Source of the DNA: Lepas anatifera
Lineage: Eukaryota > Arthropoda > Thecostraca > Lepadidae
DNA length: 64,000 bases
Direction: 5' to 3'
Assembly (NCBI GenBank): GCA_034440635.1
Contig: JAOTON010000897.1
Span: 3,279,001 to 3,343,000, forward strand
Positions 21,769 to 35,200 of this stretch are shown here, piece after piece; position 1 is the first letter of the stretch, and each line of letters begins with the position of its first letter. The notes beneath the pieces were generated by a model. It was given only the letters and a program-made list of their open reading frames with translations, had not been told where the DNA came from and did not search any database. Position numbers and translations under genes: made by a program.

Positions 21769-21951
21769 GGGGATGAGGTGGATTAGTGGATAGCACCCTT
21801 GTCTTCTAAGGCACCGTTCCCGGGTTCAAGTCCCGGCGGAGCCTCTGAATAAGTCGATTTGATCCCCAAAATCGCTTCCAACAGGGTGAGAGTTGGCGAC
21901 GCCGTATGACCCTGGCAGTTGGTGCGTCGTTAAACCCCAACAATTATTATT
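21769..21951 (+). mobile_element. tRNA-derived SINE, copy 2, with perfect target-site duplication
   Basis: The A box lies in GGTGGATTAGTGGATAGC and the B box in GGGTTCAAGTCCC. The body has CAACAGGGTGAGAGTTGGCG and ACGCCGTATGACC, and the 3' end is CAATTATTATT. It is flanked by identical 14-bp direct repeats AAGCTATGCTTACG at 21755-21768 and 21952-21965, direct evidence of LINE-mediated retroposition. A perfect duplication suggests a young insertion. Confidence 0.88.
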
Positions 21952-21973
21952 AAGCTATGCTTACGTTATGTCA

Positions 21974-22990
21974 TAAACCCGCGCCCCACCGGGAGTCGAT
22001 GCCACCTTCGCCACACCGGGGGCATCGATGTCCCCCGTCTATCTCCGGAAATATGAGGGTTAGCGCAAATCTGCAAAGTGCGTTGGAAAGGTTGTGTGAA
22101 TTCAGTAGCGATTTACTACCATGTTTTGACGCACAGGTCAATGACTTGACCTCCAGAGGTCAACTTCGGTCACAGATAGGTTATTTCCAGTAAAATGTGC
22201 AGTGCCAAAGAAAGCTGAGCATAGCTCTCATGTCATTATAGCTATTGAGGTCTGGTAAAGTACATTTGATAGGAAAATGCCAGTACTTCTCCGCTATGTG
22301 GAGCATAATGACCTCCAGAAGGCACTTCTTGACCTAACATGGCATGAGGTCACGGAAGGTCATGAAGTGACCTTGCCGTATATCAAATGAAAGCCAATCG
22401 AGACGTTCGATACATTCGAGACGAGACAGTCACGATGACGTTTAATTCAGCGCTCTAGCTGGATAAGTTCAAGAGTTATCGTCAAAAACTGTTTTTGAGC
22501 CCTGATGACATGTGATGATCTCAAGTCAAAGGTTAAATATCGCCTCTGGAATCTGTGAAAGGGTGGCCAATAGTGCTTTTCTGAGAAATCTGAGCATTTG
22601 CAATACTTTTTTGTGACTGTTAGATCATAAGAGAGCTTTTCCCATGCTTTTTCTATAGGAGAGTTTACCTCGTGACCTGAACTCAGGTCACCAAATCGGA
22701 AAATCCCGGATATAAATTTTGTAGACCCTGGAGGGCCATCAAGTGTAGAAAGTTTCAAATCGATCGGCCTAGAAATGTAGCTATGGTAGAGCTCAAAATT
22801 TGAAGTGAGGTGACCTTTGACCTCGCCTGGTGACCTGCCTTAGTGTAGCCCGGGTTAAAAATTTCAGGGATGGTGGGAAAATTATGGGGCGAGAGGCAGA
22901 CCCCCAAGCCGCGGTGCTGCGCTTCGGCGTTTTTCTGCTATTTTGAAAAAAACTTAAGGGGCCATCGATGCCCCGGTGGGGCGAGGCCAA
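21974..22990 (+). mobile_element. Family A TTAA-type element, copy 2
   Basis: Termini CCCGCGCCCCACCGGGAG on the left and CCCCGGTGGGGCGAGG on the right. The flanking tetramers have decayed (TAAA and CCAA). Interior wording matches copies 1 and 3, including the everted pair TGACCTCCAGAGGTCA at 22147-22162. It lies only about 8 bp from the SINE's right target duplication. Confidence 0.78.
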
Positions 22991-23379
22991 TAGTGATCGC
23001 ATGTATAGTGGTGATAACATGCTTCAACATTGATGGTGATAATTCACGGTGGAAACATGCCATTGAACGATTTAACGGCTTGTGACGTGCAAAAGGCTCG
23101 GGCGCACCTGGCTGTGAGACTGGTACAAGAGCTGGAACAATTGAGCGACCTTTGAAAACACTGTGTCGCGTCTCTGCGGTCAAGATGGAACGGTCGTCCA
23201 ATCAAAGGTGGCACACCGCCGCCCCGCCGTCCCATCGTTGAATCGGCCTGGCTGCCGCGCCTGTGCGGTTTGATGGACGCTGATGGCGCTGTCGCCTCAC
23301 CTGGCGGGGCTAGATACAGCCGTGACCTCTGTCACGCGGCCGGGGCGTGGGTGACCAGGACGAATTGCGGTGGGACCAG
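22991..23379. other. Short spacer, no gene
   Basis: No recognisable coding sequence or repeat structure. It becomes GC-rich toward the minisatellite. Confidence 0.5.
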
Positions 23380-25235
23380 TGCGCTGTCTGCTTGAGGCGT
23401 GTTTGGCCGTCTGATATCTGCTGGACTGTCTGCTTGGGGGCCCTTTGGTGTCTGTTGACTGTCTTCTCGGAGTCTTTCGGGCTGTCTGGTGTCTGCTCGG
23501 GGTCTGTTGGACCGCCTAGTGTCTGCAGGTCTGTCTGCTCGGGGTCTGTTGGTAAGTCTGGTGTCTTCTGAACTGTCTGCTCTGGGTCTGTGGGTCCGCC
23601 TAGTGTCTGCTGGTCTGTCTGCTTGGGGTCTGTTGGACCGCCTGGTGTCTGCTGACTGTCTTCTCGGAGTCTTTGGGTGTTGGTGTCTGCTCGGGGTCTG
23701 TTGGTCCGCCTAGTGTCTGCTGGTCTGTCTGCTTTGGGTCCGTTGGACCGTCTGGTGTCTCCTGGACTGTCTGCTCTGGGTCTGTTGGTCCGCCTAGTGT
23801 CTGCTGGTCTGTCTGCTCTGGGTCTGTTGGACCGCCTAGTGTCTGCTGGTCTGTCTGCTCTGGGTCTGTTGGACCGCCTGGTGTCCTGGACTGTCTGTCT
23901 GGGTCTGTTGGTCCGCCTAGTGTCTGTGGTCTGTCTGTTGGGTTGTTGGACCGTTGGTTTTGTGGTTGTTGTGGGGTCTGTGGGTCGCCTGGTGTCTGTG
24001 GTTGTTGTCTGGGTTGTTGGTGTGTGTCTGTGGTTGTTGGACCGCCTGGTGTCTGTGACTGTCTAGTCTTTCGGGTGTCGTCTGTCGGGGTCTGTTGGAC
24101 GCTGTGTTGTGTTTTGACCGCTGGTGTTGTGACTGTCTTCTAGTTTTGGGCTGTCTGGTGTCTGCTCGGGTCTGTTGGACCGCTGTGTCTGTGGTTTTAC
24201 GCCTGGTGTCTGTGATGTCTTCTGTCTTTCGGGTGTCTGGTGTCTGCTCGGGTCTGTTGACCGCTGGTTGTGGTCTGTCTGTTGGGTTGTTGGTGAGTGT
24301 TGTGGTCTGTCTGTTGGGTCTGTTGAGCCTGGTGTTTGGACTGTTGTCTGGTTGTTGGTCGCTGTGTCTGTGGTCTTCTGTTGGTTTTGGACCGTTTGTT
24401 TTGGACTGTTGTTGGTTTGTGTGGTTTGTGGTTGTCTGTCTGGTTGTTGGTCCGCCTAGTTTGTGTTGTTGCTCTGTTGTTGACCGCTGGGTTCTGGACT
24501 TTGTGGTTGTACGCTAGTGTTGTGTGTGTTGGTCTGTTGGACCGTTGTGTCTTTGGACTTTGTTGGTTGTTGTCGCTGTTTTGTGGTTGTTGTTGGGTCT
24601 GTTGGTCGCCTAGTGTCTGTGGTCTGTTGCTCTGGGTCTGTTGGACCGCCTGTGTCTGGACTGTCTGTCTGGGTCTGTTGGTGCTAGTGTTGTATCTTCT
24701 GCTCTGGTCTTTGGCCGTCTGTTCTGCTTCTTCTGCTCTGGTTTTGGTCGTGTTTTGTGGTTGTCTGTCTGGTTTTACGCCTGTGTCTGTGACTGTTGTT
24801 GGTCTTTGGACGTGTTTTTTTTTTGTTTTTGTTTTCTGATGTCTGTCTGGTCTTTGTCCGCTGTTCTGTGGTCTGTTGACCGCCTTGTCTGCTGACTGTC
24901 TTCTCGTCTTTCGGGCTGTTGTGTCTGCTCTGGGTCTGTTGGTCTTGGTTCTCTCTTCTGCTCTTCTTTGGTCCCTGTTTTTGGTCTGTCTGTCTGGGTC
25001 TTTGACGCCTGGTGTCTTCTGACTGTCTGCTCTGGGTCTGTTGGTCCGCCTGTGTCTGCTGGTCTGTTGACCGCCTGGTGTCTGCTGACTCTCTGTCTTC
25101 TGTCTTGTCTGCTCTGGGTCTGTTGGTCAGTCTGGGCTGTCTGCTCGGGGTCTGTTGGACCGCCTGGTGTCTGCTGGTCTGTCTGCTCGGGGTCTGTTGG
25201 ACCGCCTAGTGTCTCCTGGACTGTCTGCTGGGACA
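23380..25235. repeat. 42-bp minisatellite, about 1.85 kb, degraded centre
   Basis: The unit is GTCTGCTCTGGGTCTGTTGG plus ACCGCCTAGTGTCTGCTGGTCT. Clean 42-bp spacing is seen at 23769, 23811 and 23853. The 14-codon period leaves frames open and produces spurious Cys/Gly/Ser-rich repeats on the plus strand and Pro/Glu/Gln/Thr-rich repeats on the minus strand. From about 23880 to 25000 the units are shortened by many scattered losses, mainly of C and CT. The two ends are regular. Confidence 0.92.
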
Positions 25236-25282
25236 CACTGGATTGTCGTGAAATGGGAAAATTGAGCCTACGATGTTCTTAT

Positions 25283-26129
25283 TTAACACGCACATTGACG
25301 GGGGGTGGGTACCCGCCCCTTCCCCTCGGGTTTTTCGGAGATAGCATAAAACGGCGGCGCGTAGCGCCACCGTACTTGGCATACCTTTTCTCTCATCATT
25401 TTTACAACTTTTGTGAAAATTTTAAGATTAAGTCATCTCAGGTCAGGTCACCAGCACAGGTCAAGTGACCTGACCTCAAAAAAGTTTAAGATTGCATAAG
25501 TCGGAACAGGGTGAACTTATCCGATTGAAACTCATATCACATAATGGGCCCACCGAGTTCTCTAAAACATGTTCCGGTATTTTTGATATTGATGACTTAA
25601 GGTCAGGTACGAGCCATGACCTCTTCTTTGGAAATACATGGGAAGAATGGTTTTAGCTGAATAACTTTGTAACGGATGGTGATAGAGCGTTTATTTTAAC
25701 TGCACTAGATTTGTCTTGTCTTTGCGGTTCTAATGATATGAATTTTGACCTTGACTCTACCTCAGGTCAGGTCAAATCCTTGATTTGACCTAGCAAGGTC
25801 ATATTATATATCATTCGATTCGGCTCACTGCGAGGATTTATATAGTTCAAATCGTTTTGCTCTATCTTTACTTGTTCATATGTATTGGCTGAAAATCTTC
25901 ATTTGCATGTTATCCCTATGACGGGATGTTTTGACCTCTCCTGACCTTAAATGTGACCTGACAAAAAAATGCTTCAAACTTTTTCGATGGAAAAGTGGAT
26001 GGGCTACCCAACGCCGTTTACCATTTTTCGCTACATACCGTGGTTCTCGAGATCGTAGGGGGAGGGGCGGGTACCCGCCACCCCCGTCAAAGCGAAGGTG
26101 GTTCAGACCCCCGTCAATGCGCGTGTTAA
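25283..26129 (+). mobile_element. Family C TTAA-flanked non-autonomous element, complete copy
   Basis: TTAA flanks at 25283-25286 and 26126-26129. Terminal inverted repeats CACGCACATTGACGGGGG on the left and CCCCCGTCAATGCGCGTG on the right. A subterminal GGGTACCCGCC palindrome occurs on both sides. It is non-coding, 847 bp, and very rich in AGGTCA/TGACCT hexamers (clusters at 25437-25480, 25600-25625, 25745-25805 and 25930-25965). Fragments of the family lie at 1155-1589 and 11655-11850. Confidence 0.87.
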
Positions 26130-27087
26130 GTCTGGTTCGGTTCCGTGCCACAGTGGGGTAATCTCACCAACCAATGCCGGTACTCGACCTGCTTATCTGT
26201 ATTTCTTGCACCTCATTTGGACTCCTTTTATGTCTGAGTCTGCAATAACCGATTTACGAATGGATCTTGAAACAGGCTAGGATGTACCTTTTCCGTTAAT
26301 TTCTTGTCTCTCCTGAAAGTTCCCTTCCTATCTTGTCAGTACCTTTAACTTGAGCTCGAAAATGAATAAAAACTAATAGTCTACTCAAGGTTCCGCTAGT
26401 GTGAGCCGGTGTTTTGGCGAGACGCTTGTTTTGCAACTTATAGGGGTTGTAACACCTTTATGGGGTTTGAACTGAGGGATCTGTCTGGGAGTTCGAGCGT
26501 CCCGAAAAACTTCCGGCTTCGCCTATGGCTTATCCCAAAACTCGGTGATAAAGAACGAAGCGTCTCCAGAGGGGTACTGTTTCGTCGCTGGGTATTTCCG
26601 ACCACCCATCTTCGTTGTATCTCGTGGATCACACGCCAGTTGGGCAGAAGTGACATGAAATTCCACTATTGAAACGCTGATCTCTCTGCAAAGGGTGATT
26701 TTGATGACGGCCGAAATATCCTTCAGAGGGGTCTCCGGCATGCTGTTAACTGCTAACTCGTCCCTGATCGCATCACGAGGGTGTCACGTTTTCTTCCACC
26801 ACGTGTGCGAAAACCTCGTCCCTCTGAGACCGGTTCGCCCGACTGACGCTCTTGAAGAACTACGTTCGATATCGGCACGGCTCTCGTTCGGTCAAACAGC
26901 TAACGTCGCGCTACTCGGGCCAGTTTCCCGAGCCTCGAGTATACTGCTTCATCTCAGCGGGCGCGGATCCCCGCCAACCGCGTGATGTCCACTGTTGCCA
27001 TTCTACCCGCAAGCTGTCTGCGCTCCTCCGGCGCTGACCTGCCTCTGACGCCGTCCCGCTGACCCGACCTGCTCCCCCCGGCGGCAG
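26130..27087. other. Intron 3, distal part
   Basis: No supported gene. Open frames on both strands at 26410-26985 have no recognisable domain and overlap each other. Confidence 0.45.
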
Positions 27088-27222
27088 CCATCGGAAACGC
27101 CTTCGCGGTGCTGACGGACGTGGAGAAGAGGAAGCAGTATGACCTGTACGGTCCGGAGGCAGAACAGAGGAGTCCCGGCCGAAACCGTGGCTACCATCAC
27201 GACTACACGCGCGGCTTCGAAG
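27088..27222 (+). CDS. DNAJB12/14-like J-protein, exon 4 (J domain, second half)
   Basis: Acceptor GGCAG|CC and donor G|GTAGGT. The split codon G+CC gives Ala156, then IGNAFAVLTDVEKRKQYDLY, which is J-domain helices III-IV with the conserved A-(Y/F)-x-VL-x-(N/D)-xEKRKQYD wording. A Gly/Arg/His-rich segment follows, ending HHDYTRGFE, equivalent to the xxxFxRGFE segment of the family. Intron 3 before it is about 11.0 kb. Ends in phase 1. Confidence 0.95.
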
Positions 27223-27541
27223 GTAGGTCCCGGCGTCTTAACAGTGTCCTCGGAGCAACACCGATCCTGGCCGTGAGCTCGAATTCCAATTGTTCGAGTT
27301 TCAGTACCCAGAAAATTCCGGGACAGATGTTCTATCTTCTGCTATTCTTTCCAGCAGGCTGCCGGTGGTCGCGCCATAGCCGTGGCAGTTTGTTCGTAGT
27401 GAATTCGGACAATTATCCTGTACCCAGCTAGATTCGCCGTCTAGCTATCACCAACTTTGCTGAGGCATCGGTTGAGTTCGTCTGTCCGCTTCTACAGGGT
27501 GTCGTGGACCGTGCTGTTTCTCACCAGTGCCCCGTCCGCAG

Positions 27542-27675
27542 CCGACGTCACTGCCGAGGAACTGTTCAACATGTTCTTCGGCGGCGGCATGCCGTCGCAG
27601 AACATCTACACGCGCCGCAACGGCCGCTGGACGCGCGCCCAGCAGCAGCATCGCGCCAGGCAGGAGCGAGAGGAG
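27542..27675 (+). CDS. DNAJB12/14-like J-protein, exon 5
   Basis: Acceptor CCGCAG|CC and donor GAG|GTCAGT. The sequence DVTAEELFNMFFGGGMPSQN is nearly diagnostic for DNAJB12/14 (D-I/V-x-xEx-LFNMFFGGG-x-P). It is followed by an Arg/Gln-rich stretch (YTRRNGRWTRAQQQHRARQE). Intron 4 is only 319 bp, in contrast with its neighbours. Ends in phase 0 after residue 245. Confidence 0.95.
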
Positions 27676-27869
27676 GTCAGTGATGACGGCCGACAATGTT
27701 ATTAAGAAGTCTAACTGGCACCGCCTGAACTCTTTTCGCACCCACCGCAGCCTACGTGTCCGATCATACCTCCCCCCACCATCTTGGGAACCGGAAGGGA
27801 TACGGACAAAATTCAACCGGTGCTGGAAGCGCCTTACCGTTTTCTGCTTTGGACCCGAGCTTGAACCCC

Positions 27870-28531
27870 ATCCGTTGACCCTCGACGTCGCAGGGGGCCA
27901 AAATGGGTCAAAGTTAGGCCCGTTTAGGAAATCCTCTGTAACTTGGCAACCATTTCTCATAGAACAAAGCCCAAAGCATTAATGTTTTTGTCTTGACCCA
28001 AGGACTCAAATGATACGCGGCATGACTTAGCAAGGTCACACTGTCGGTTGACCTTGTCCTTTGTTCATGGTCAAATAATGAACTTTCAGGGTCATTTTGC
28101 ACATCCTTAGATTCCTTGAATTATGCTCGTTACTATGATACATGATTTATTGTTGCTTCTTGTTTCGTTCAAAAGTTATAGACACTTTTTGAAAGCCGTG
28201 ACCTTTGTTAACCTTGTGTGACCTTTTTATTTGCCCGACCTTAAAATGAATGAATGCGTGCAGGTTTGTCTTTTCAAGAGCTATCGAAGGTGGTTTAGAA
28301 AATGTCTTTTAGAAGCCGAGTTACACTGTGGTTTTGTCAGCCTTATTTTCGAAGGACAGAATCGCCTTACATGGGTTTAGAAGTGACGTCATAACCCGTT
28401 GACCTGACTAGACCTGATATCAATTTTTGGTCATAAGTGGCCAAATTGATCACTAGTCTCATTTAAATCGGTTTGGAATCATCGAAAACCCGAGGGGGAT
28501 CCGATCGACCCCCCCAGTGATGAAGGGTTAA
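27870..28531 (+). mobile_element. GGTCA-rich repeat with a TTAA right end (family D, incomplete)
   Basis: The right end reads GATCGACCCCCCCAGTGATG then AAGGG|TTAA (28528-28531). The interior has many GACCT/GGTCA hexamers (TTGACCTTGTCC, GTGACCTTTGTTAACC, TTGACCTGACTAGACCTG). No matching left terminus was found, so it is probably 5'-truncated. Start approximate. Confidence 0.5.
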
Positions 28532-28666
28532 GTAACGGAATGGAAGATATTAGAATGGAATATCAATTTTGTTTTGTCGGAGTTAATTGAGTAGAAGAAT
28601 AGTGGCAAAGTTTTGCTTTGAAGTCTATTTCTGGCTTTGAAACTACTTACATTATGGTGTTGGTGT

Positions 28667-29829
28667 TTAAGGAAATGTGGCACCTTCATGAGGAAATTTG
28701 GATTAAGGAAACCATGTGATAGAGCATGCGGAGATACCACTTGATCGGCATTTCATTTGTCTCAGAACTTACTATTCGCGGAGAAAAAGGAGAAAAATCA
28801 CCACCCTTCGACCCCTTCGTCCGTGAGTGGTCGGTCACGTGGTAGGATGTGAAAATTAGGAACAATTTTATAAACCATTAGTAAGAAAAATTGCAGAAAC
28901 TGCTAATTGTCTTTTTTGACTGATAATACTAGGTTCGTTTAGCCAAAAAACGTTTCATTTTATTCGTATTCATTTTTTGGTGTAAATGAAGAGGCTTGTA
29001 GCAGGGAGGATTCCCAGATCATGACGCGATGCCGACGTGGATAGTTATTTTTAGCTCCAGCAAAGGAGATTTAATGAAAAGTAAATATTGAGTTTATTAG
29101 CCATTTTTTTCAGCATAAATCAGGCCAAATCCATTGTATTCAATAGACGTGTCCCTAAAACTCAAGATACCTTTAACATAGGTACGTTCACGAGAAACAT
29201 TCGCCCATTCCATGTCATGTTTTGGTTTCAAAGATACAAAAGACCTTACAAATTCTTAACATATTTCTACTAAAATCTAATCATGCATGAATAAACTTTC
29301 ATTCATGTAGTTTCCAGGGCTCCTGTATCAATATTGATCTCAAGTATTTGCGTAATACGTCAATGAGTCACGGGAAGCGAAACGCCTCTGTAAACGCTTA
29401 AGGCAACAGTTGAATTATCTGCGCCAGTAACCGCAGTATTCCTCTAATATGGTTGACTTGCTGTGAAGTGAACTGACTCCTCCCGTGGAGATATCCCCAA
29501 AAACTTCAGTCTTGTGAAAGGAATCTCCTCTTCTGCTTTACAGAACCTTTCTCAAATGCGAATAAAATGTGAAATGCATCCAAACTCGACAGGTTATGGT
29601 CATTTACCAGAACCGAGAGGACCAAAGATTGCCTATTAGCGCTCAAAACATGCCTTTTATGCGTTGGGTGACAGGGAAACGCTGTCAAAATTGGTAAAGT
29701 TTGCAATGTTGAAGGTATGTAAATGTATTTTCTGGCGCCCATGTGACGTTTCAACATGGCACCTCTTGACCAGGGGCTGCCTGAAACCACTACAGCCTGG
29801 AAGACACCAAGGTGTCACATTCCCTTTAA
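28667..29829. mobile_element. TTAA-flanked element of family M, copy 2 (1.16 kb)
   Basis: TTAA at 28667-28670 and 29826-29829. Termini GGAAATGTGGCACCTTCAT on the left and CCAAGGTGTCACATTCCCT on the right are inverted repeats of the kind seen at 12211. The interior is three times longer than in copy 1 and carries no recognisable coding sequence. Confidence 0.75.
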
Positions 29830-31236
<1,407 letters not shown>

Positions 31237-32268
31237 AACAACTCATGTATCCGGGGTAATTGATGCCCAGATGTATGTTATTTCACTGTGCGGTCGGGTT
31301 TTTACCTTAATGGTATTGCATTTCTGCACCTTTAATAGAAAACTCTCCGAGTTTCATTCATTTAGAGGCTGGTGGTGATGACATGGAATTTTTAAATTAT
31401 CACCCGCCCGTTTGTTTGACTCGCAGAGCGAACGTCTATTTGTGTCGCCTGCGATGTCCCAAAGCCGTAGTATGGCGTTCGGCTTTTGTTCTAGACCTCA
31501 TGAAGGGACGCTGAACAGGAAATGTACGGACTTGCATCAGCTCTCCTGTCGTATTGGTATCATAGGGACATGAAATCTGTCACACATGTCGATAGACCAA
31601 TATTTTTTCGTGCATTGGCTCAGCTAACAGCCCAACTGGTGGTGGCGAGGTTTCCCTAGTGATTTTGGCGTTCCTCTGGGCTAGATGGAAATATTTACTT
31701 TAACAAATATGCTGCAGGATGGTCTTCAGATATCGTAAAGGCGGTGCCTTCCCTGTCTTGGCAGCGGATGCTAGAGCCGTTTTGCGGCCAGTGTTTCCGT
31801 TGTCTCCGTGTCCAGTAAAAAACTTTCTTGTGTGGCGATGGCGACATTTATGGTGGCAATTCCAGATCGGAAAGTAGCGAAGCATTGGATCGGAAGAATT
31901 GCGAAAAGGAAATCATGGTGCTAGTATGTTCTGACCAAGTTTCAAAATTGGTTAAGCCATACTACAGTTACAAATTTGTTCTGCCTGGACAAGTTTCAGA
32001 GTTGGTCAAGCCATACCTACCACATACAGTCATACAGTTGTTCTACCTTCTCCGTGAAATGATAAGCAACCGTGCGAAATAATGTTTCTGCGGTTGTAAC
32101 TGTATATGTGACTATCAGTTCATCATCTCTTGTAAATATTCACGTATTGTTTTATCCATTGACTTGAGCTATACAAAATTATCATCAGTGAAGACCTAAA
32201 CCGTTTGTCTATTAGAAAATAACCCATCTGTCCTTGGAGATCACTTGAGCTCTTTTCTGATGCTGTGC
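31237..32268. other. Intron 5 spacer, no gene
   Basis: No recognisable gene. At 31928-32015 a short imperfect tandem repeat occurs (GACCAAGTTTCAAAATTGGT, then GACAAGTTTCAGAGTTGGTC). Confidence 0.5.
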
Positions 32269-35200
32269 AGTAGCCTGGTCCGGATTTAGATTTTTCTTCA
32301 CAAAGTAACGGATCGTTGTTCATTAGATGCATTTTTTTGTGCTGATTACGATGCGCTCATCAGAAATGCAATTTTCGAAAAACTTTTGGTGGCCCACTCG
32401 AGTTGAAGGTTTTTCATTTTGCCCAATTTTCCACTTTTTGGCTCACCATCAACCCATATTACCAACGAGGTGCGAAAAATTGCACTGGGATGGTAGTTTG
32501 GTTCATTAGTGTTCCATTCGCTTTGTTTTTGTTGTTATAACTTGCACACATAACGGTTATTTTTTGCTTATTATCTCCGCTTTTAGTTGAGTTTGCACTG
32601 ACTCTCCATAGATGGCGCTAGCGGCGTGACATGGTAAGTGAATACTGATCTTCTCGGGGACCGGGAATGTGAACAGCCACGTGAAAGGTGAGAAACAATT
32701 GGGAATTAGATTTTATAAACGCACTTAAAGAGCTGTTTTCAAGCAGCACTGAAGTTGTTAACACTGTTTCTCAGGTATTTTAAGCATGCCATGTCCGAAT
32801 ATGCTGCTGCTGCTGAAGTCCCGACCATAACCCTTTACCAATAGACGCAGGAACCGTAGGGGCTGTGGTGGTGGCTGTTGCACTCAACTTTCAGAGTGTG
32901 GCAGCAGCTCTAACCCCACCCCCCAGTTTGAGCCGATTCTGGAACTTCTCTATTAACATTTAAGTGATATGCCTAATCACCCCCGGCCATACCAACGCGG
33001 AAGCCCCTTCCTCCAACTTACACCTTTCCTCTGACTAAAACAGTATCTCCACCTATGCCTCCACCGACTGAATTCTTCCGTAGTTGCGCCAAAAAGACTC
33101 TGCAGCAACCCTACTTTGACTGAAGTGCGAGGGTATCAGTTTTGAGGCTAGTGACCTGTAGCCCAGTCTCCGCTGACATATTTGGAGGTCGTTGTGGCCC
33201 AGAGGAGAATTATTTGTTTTACGTCTACCGATAGGATTGATAATTTTTAACGTTGTGGTCCAGCAGAAAAGTCGACCGGTTTGGCATTGTGCGAACATTT
33301 TTTTTACAAACATAGCATTGGTCACCAGGTTTTAAGGACTGAAGGAAATATGTTGTATGAAATCACAAAATAAGCTTTCCAACGTTTACGGACCTTGCAC
33401 TAGCTGCATGGGATAATAATCTATAATCATATGATAATTGATAATCATCGGCATAATCTCAGTGCTTACGTTATCTTTTCCTTTCAGTTCTCTGATCGAA
33501 ATTGAAAATGGAGGGACGGTTATATCTGCAAGAAATAAAGGAGTCTTACCGTGAGTTTGGTATATCATAGGGCGCCTTCTTATGACAAGAATTGAACTCA
33601 TGGAGGAGCGGAGCAAAGATGAGTGTCATATTCCTATGGAAGAATGCAAGAACAGGGTAACGGCTGGGGTTATGGATGTGAATGCCAGCGTAACACTCCA
33701 TACACGTGCAAATCAGGCCATACTGAAGGAACTAAGAGGGTTTTGGAAAGAAAGAGTACAAAAAGAAGTATGCAAACAAGTTTGGCAAGCGAGCTGCTAT
33801 ACCAACTACTGCGATGGATTCGCTGTTTGATACCAGCAGCCGAGAACTTGAGCCTGGACTAGCAGAAGACAGTGTTTCTGGCCGACCAGCCACGTCCCAG
33901 ACGTCTTCAGACAGGCAGCCTCGATCAGGAAACCACAGAGCTCAGCGAGCGGGTCGAGCAGTCATGAAAGGGGGCAGCCGTCACCTCCCCGAGTCAACAG
34001 GCGACGGCCGAGACAGCAAACACGCCTGTGGAAACTGGTGTTCCAGGTAACGCTATCATCTGCTAAGCTATAATGACTCGGTAATCCCGATCAAAGGGAT
34101 ATTATCTGTGCATGAGCAATGCTATTTTCAAAAACCAGTCTGCTCATCAATTCTAACAAAACACCCACAAGCTATATGTATATATATTTTTCAAAACACT
34201 GTCCAAGTCGTTCACAGTCAATAGCTCATAAACCGTAAGACATGGTACGTATTGTTTGTCGTTCTCCTATCCGTCCTTACGGCTCCATAACTCATAAAAC
34301 ATAAATGGTAGGCATTACTTGTCGTTCTTGTACGGCCTATCCTTCCTTATGGTTTGTGAGTTATGGACTGTGAACGACTTGGAGAGTGTTTAAAAAAATA
34401 TATAAATATATAGCTTGTGGGTGTTCTGATAGGATTTATGAGCAGACTGGTTTCTGAAAATAACATTGTTCATACACAGATAATATCCCTTTGATCAGGA
34501 TTACCAAGTCATTATAGCTTAGCAGATGATAGCGCTACCTGAAACACTAGTTTCCACAGGCGTGTTTGCTGTCTCGGCCGTCGCCTATTGACTCGGGGAG
34601 GTGACGGCTGCTCCTCTTATGACTGCTCGACCCGCTCGCTGAGCTCTCCTCTGCCATCGCGCTGTGGTTTCCTGATCGAGGCTGCCTGTCTGAATACGTC
34701 TGGCACTTGGCTGGTCGGCCAGATACACTGTCTTCTACTAGTTCAGGCTCACGTTCTCGGCTGCTGATATCAATCAGCGAATCCATCGCAGCAGTTGATG
34801 TAGCAGCTCGCTTGCCAAACCTGTTTACATGCTTCTTTTTTGTCTCTCATCCTTTCTAAAGCGCTCTTAGTTCCTTCAGCACGGCCTGTTTTGCACGTGT
34901 AGGTAGTGATACGCTTGCACATACATCCATAATCTCAGCCGTTACCCTGTCATTGATACTTTCATAAGAATATGGCACTCATCTTTGTTCCGCTCCTCTA
35001 TGAGTCCGATTCTTGTCATAACAAGGTGCCCTATGACAAACCAAACTCACGGTCAGGCTCTTTTGTTTTTTGCAAATATTACCGTCCGTCCATGTTGAAT
35101 TTTGTTCAGAGGAATCATAAAACTGCACGGAGAACAAAACGTATTATGCCGGTATGCGAATTATTCAATGCAACTAGTGCAAGATGTCTAGTCGTTGGAA

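Noticed and set aside
21769..21845. Functional tRNA gene
   Set aside because: A and B boxes are present, but no closed acceptor stem or clear anticodon arm. The body and 14-bp target duplication show a SINE.
23347..25236. Cys/Gly/Ser-rich and Pro/Gln/Thr-rich repeat proteins on opposite strands
   Set aside because: They arise from the 42-bp minisatellite; frames shift wherever units are damaged.
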